8,096 bases of DNA, taken from contig JAHZKV010000011.1 in assembly GCA_022600215.1 (NCBI GenBank), positions 1-8,096 of the forward strand, written 5' to 3'. The DNA comes from a bacterium. Its GTDB lineage: Bacteria; Chlamydiota; Chlamydiia; Chlamydiales; 2-12-FULL-49-11. This document shows positions 6,232 through 8,096 of this stretch, in pieces. The stretch's first letter is position 1, and each line of letters starts with the position of its first letter. The notes below the pieces were generated by a model, which worked only from the letters and a program-made list of their open reading frames with translations, was not told the origin of the DNA and searched no databases. Made by a program: the position numbers and the translations under genes.

Positions 6232-6248
6232 TTAATATGCTTAATATG
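6232..6248 (+). repeat. Tandem TTAATATG repeat between hctA and the aminotransferase gene
   Basis: TTAATATG occurs at 6232-6239 and 6241-6248, a 9-base period with one base between copies. The pair sits in the 62-base region shared by the two divergent genes. Its reverse complement contains TATTAA, which could act as the hctA -10 element (6232-6237); on the plus strand TAATAT could serve the aminotransferase gene. No good -35 was found for either, so whether this is promoter, operator or chance is open. Confidence 0.4.
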
Positions 6249-6253
6249 GTAAA

Positions 6254-6257
6254 AAGG
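6254..6257 (+). promoter_or_regulatory. Ribosome binding site that sets the aminotransferase start
   Basis: AAGG in the string AAAAAGG lies six bases before the ATG at 6264. Longer in-frame starts (6156, 6237, 6246) lack such a site, and the one at 6156 would read across the start of hctA on the opposite strand. The residues after 6264 (EDFVAYYNGEF) match the normal beginning of fold-type IV aminotransferases. Confidence 0.6.
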
Positions 6258-6263
6258 CTTTTT

Positions 6264-7106
6264 ATGGAAGATTTTGTTGCATACTACAATGGAGAGTTTC
6301 TCCCTCAGTCAAAGATTTCTTTGACTGCTGATAACCTCGGTTTCACTCGCGGATACGGAGCGTATGAATGTTTTCGCACCTATCAAAGGGAACCTTTTCA
6401 TCTAAGTGATCACCTAGAAAGGTTAAAACATACCTGCATGCAACTCTTGATCCCCTTCCCAAAAGAAGATCTAGTTGCGATTTCAAAAGAACTAATTGCT
6501 CAAAACTTGGATACCGAACTAGTCTTTCGAGTTTATGTAACGGATAATCCTCAAACAAACTCTTACCACCTCTTATTCTTTTGCAACAGCCCTCAACACT
6601 TTGAAAAAACACACGTATTAAATCGACCACTATTACTGAAGGCTACGCTTGATACAAGACCACATAAAGATATTAAAAGCACCTCCTATGCCATTGCTAG
6701 CATGGCTATCAAACAAGCAAAACTACAAGGGTATGATGATGTATTGTTCATAGGAAAGGATAATATGGTTCACGAACTTTCTAGAGCCAATTTCTTTGCA
6801 ATAAAAGGAAACGATCTCTACACACCAAAAACAAACTTTCTCCCTGGAATTACTCGCAAAACTATTTTATCTTTTGCAAATGAATATGGCTTTACCCCTC
6901 GAATAGAAAATTTTAACTTAGATTTTCTAACAGAAGCAGAGGAAGTCTTTGCCTCTTCCACTATACGCGGTATTACCAGTATTGCAAAAATAGATGACAT
7001 GGAATTTGATTCAACGAAAAAAGCAGATAAACTACAAAGCTATTTTAAGAGCCTTGCTTACGATGGTAGTCATGATAAAAAGCATCCCGCTCTCTCTCAT
7101 TCATAA
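6264..7106 (+). CDS. Fold-type IV PLP-dependent aminotransferase (BCAT / D-amino acid aminotransferase / aminodeoxychorismate lyase group)
   Basis: From the ATG at 6264 the protein has 280 residues, normal for class IV aminotransferases. Visible landmarks are the opening VAYYNGEFLP (5-14), D-x-L-G-F-T-R-G-Y-G-A-Y-E (23-35), D-I-K-S (136-139) whose K138 is the expected PLP Schiff-base lysine, V-x-E-L-S-R-A-N-F-F (169-178), LPGITRKTIL (193-202) and EVFASSTIRGITSI (227-240). The family transfers amino groups to 2-oxo acids or, as PabC, releases pyruvate from aminodeoxychorismate to give p-aminobenzoate for folate. These activities share the fold and I cannot choose between them by eye. It is cytosolic. 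It diverges from hctA, and its last 62 bases overlap the 124-codon gene on the other strand. The tail after KSL (262-264) is extra and probably non-conserved. Confidence 0.88.
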   Translation: MEDFVAYYNGEFLPQSKISLTADNLGFTRGYGAYECFRTYQREPFHLSDHLERLKHTCMQLLIPFPKEDLVAISKELIAQNLDTELVFRVYVTDNPQTNSYHLLFFCNSPQHFEKTHVLNRPLLLKATLDTRPHKDIKSTSYAIASMAIKQAKLQGYDDVLFIGKDNMVHELSRANFFAIKGNDLYTPKTNFLPGITRKTILSFANEYGFTPRIENFNLDFLTEAEEVFASSTIRGITSIAKIDDMEFDSTKKADKLQSYFKSLAYDGSHDKKHPALSHS

Positions 7107-7419
7107 CTAATTCATTCATTAATTCTGCTAATGGAGCCATATTTCGCTTGGTGAAATATTCAACGAGCTTATGAGATATCGCAAACATCTCATCGCGTAT
7201 CTCCATATCCTCCTCAAATACCGAAGGACAATAGGCTATAACTTTTGATATAACAAATTTAGTGCGATCCTTCCGGCGATGATCTGAAATGGATTCCCAT
7301 TCTTTTGAAGAAACCTTCACCAACAAGTTGCTATCGCTACTGTCGACTAAAATCTCGGCATTTTGCTTCACAGCCTCTTCAATTACCGCCAAATTCTTAT
7401 ATACAAGCTCTCTTTCCAT
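7045..7419 (-). CDS. Hypothetical protein, 124 residues
   Basis: I do not recognise this protein. It looks soluble and largely helical, without signal peptide or membrane segment; the C-terminal 30 residues are rich in charged and methionine residues (LMNELVMNERERDAF). The ATG at 7417-7419 has AAGGG only one base upstream, a poor spacing, but no better start exists. The coding frame runs 62 bases into the 3' end of the convergent aminotransferase gene, which is unusual but possible; if only one of the two ends extends as drawn, the conserved body of the aminotransferase is the safer call. It is downstream of the 7476-7889 frame on the same strand with a 56-base gap and may share its transcript. 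Confidence 0.6.
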   Translation of the reverse strand: MERELVYKNLAVIEEAVKQNAEILVDSSDSNLLVKVSSKEWESISDHRRKDRTKFVISKVIAYCPSVFEEDMEIRDEMFAISHKLVEYFTKRNMAPLAELMNELVMNERERDAFYHDYHRKQGS

Positions 7420-7475
7420 ACCCTTACTTGACTGATAGAAGCAATTTAGAGCAAGAAAAATATAACATGTGCATT

Positions 7476-7889
7476 TTACTGATAAAACTCATCTAGTACC
7501 GATCTATCTAAAGGAGCTTTATCCCCTAAAAACTCATATATCGTCAAAAACCTTGTTACATTCCAATAAAAACGCCTATATTCAATCGCATCTGCCTCCT
7601 GAAGAGACTCTACATCATATACTTGTAATTGAGGTTTCAATATATCAAAGGATTTAAGAACCAATACACAAGCCTCTTGTTCAATAATCTCCTGAAGCTC
7701 ACTCATAATTGATGCCACCTCATGCTGACTTTTACCAACTAGCATTTTTGCAGAATCTAACAGGTCTTTATATAACTTAACCTTTTGATCTAAATCATAT
7801 AACTCCATAAAAAGGCATTGCGGATCATCTGAAACAACAATTTTCTCTTTAATTTGAATGCCACTTTGCAAGGAATCTCTAATAAACAA
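7476..7889 (-). CDS. Hypothetical protein, 137 residues, TTG start or 3' part of a split gene
   Basis: The family is unknown. The sequence looks like a real soluble protein with amphipathic helices (ELYDLDQKVKLYKDLLDSAK near 29-48) and ends RSVLDEFYQ. The only usable start is TTG at 7887-7889; no ATG or GTG lies upstream and no Shine-Dalgarno is at proper distance (the nearest, AGAGG, is about 20 bases away). The same frame stays open upstream for 13 more codons (FLLTQEASNAQLA) to a TGA at 7929-7931, inside the end of the upstream gene. This suggests either an unusual start or that this is the 3' part of a gene continuing from the 7919-8095 frame after a -1 frameshift. It is followed by the 124-codon gene on the same strand. 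Confidence 0.55.
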   Translation of the reverse strand: MFIRDSLQSGIQIKEKIVVSDDPQCLFMELYDLDQKVKLYKDLLDSAKMLVGKSQHEVASIMSELQEIIEQEACVLVLKSFDILKPQLQVYDVESLQEADAIEYRRFYWNVTRFLTIYEFLGDKAPLDRSVLDEFYQ

Positions 7890-7918
7890 TGCTAACTGCG
7901 CGTTTGAGGCCTCTTGTG

Positions 7919-8095
7919 TTAATAAAAATCAAATTCGTCCCTTTCGTCTACTTCACCAGCACTACTCTCAGGTACATATTCCTTAAATGGAATAGGTCTG
8001 AAAGTAACACTTGTTGGACTCGCCGTCACCCTTAAGCGGAGCGGAGATTGAATCACTTCTCTTCCTATAGGAAGACAATTACCTATTACAACCTG
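7919..8095 (-). CDS. 3' end of a gene entering from the right edge, unknown product
   Basis: Reading the minus strand from the window edge gives 58 codons without a stop, then TAA at 7919-7921. The peptide starts QVVIGNCLPIGREV and ends ESSAGEVDERDEFDFY; it has a beta-like, valine-rich beginning and an acidic tail. The start lies outside the window, so the product cannot be named. Other minus-strand frames here close quickly. The next coding frame on this strand begins 29 bases beyond its stop, or may be its own continuation if the five-T run at 7924-7928 (minus-strand sense) is a frameshift site. Confidence 0.55.
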   Translation of the reverse strand, partial: QVVIGNCLPIGREVIQSPLRLRVTASPTSVTFRPIPFKEYVPESSAGEVDERDEFDFY

Positions 8096-8096
8096 C

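Noticed and set aside
6156..6263. Longer N-terminus for the aminotransferase starting at 6156
   Set aside because: It would overlap the hctA coding start, has no ribosome binding site, and adds 36 residues before the family's normal beginning; the ATG at 6264 has AAGG at six bases.
6343..7000. Minus-strand frames (6343-6630 and 6818-7000) inside the aminotransferase gene
   Set aside because: They are antisense to a conserved PLP enzyme and show no domain or start signal of their own.
7305..7657. Plus-strand frames of about 62 codons (7305-7496 and 7469-7657)
   Set aside because: They are shadows of the minus-strand 124- and 137-codon frames, with no ribosome binding site and unremarkable translations.

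Overview
The window looks like a chromosomal segment of a member of the Chlamydiota, probably an environmental lineage rather than a Chlamydia species. The main evidence is a minus-strand block: a short protein matching the N-terminal domain of the chlamydial histone H1-like protein Hc1 (hctA), then a RumA/RlmD-type rRNA uracil methyltransferase, then yajC. From memory, the Chlamydiaceae carry the same three neighbours (hctA, rumA-like, yajC). The DNA is AT-rich, genes are tightly packed, and the other genes are mostly lineage-specific unknowns, which fits an obligate intracellular bacterium. The species cannot be named from the sequence alone.

Layout: 90-2133 (+) is a tandem pair of secreted paralogues, about two thirds identical in their core, that resemble a GT-A-like glycosyltransferase family. 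They sit behind one recognisable promoter. A 9-bp hairpin at 2152-2174 separates them from a convergent unknown gene of 143 codons (2181-2612, -). The AT-rich region 2613-2836 holds a near-consensus sigma66/sigma70-type promoter and short repeats. It drives a 498-residue alanine/glutamate-rich coiled-coil protein without a signal peptide (2837-4333, +), a plausible but unproven type III effector. That gene overlaps the end of yajC by 4 bp. The block yajC - rlmD - hctA (4330-6201, -) reads hctA first and is probably one transcription unit.

Divergent from hctA is a fold-type IV PLP aminotransferase (6264-7106, +), of the branched-chain / D-amino-acid aminotransferase / aminodeoxychorismate lyase group. 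Its 3' end overlaps an unknown 124-residue gene (7045-7419, -) by 62 bp. Upstream of that on the same strand are an unknown ORF starting with TTG (7476-7889) and the 3' end of another gene running off the right edge (7919-8095). These last two may be one gene split by a -1 frameshift at a run of five bases.

The points most worth a second look are: the Hc1 homologue lacking the Lys/Ala-rich tail and ending in A-runs where a one-base slip fuses it to rlmD; the secreted glycosyltransferase-like pair with a conserved cysteine pair; the coiled-coil effector candidate; and the possible split gene at the right edge. No tRNA, rRNA, CRISPR array or insertion sequence was seen, and no gene-free stretch exceeds 300 bases.
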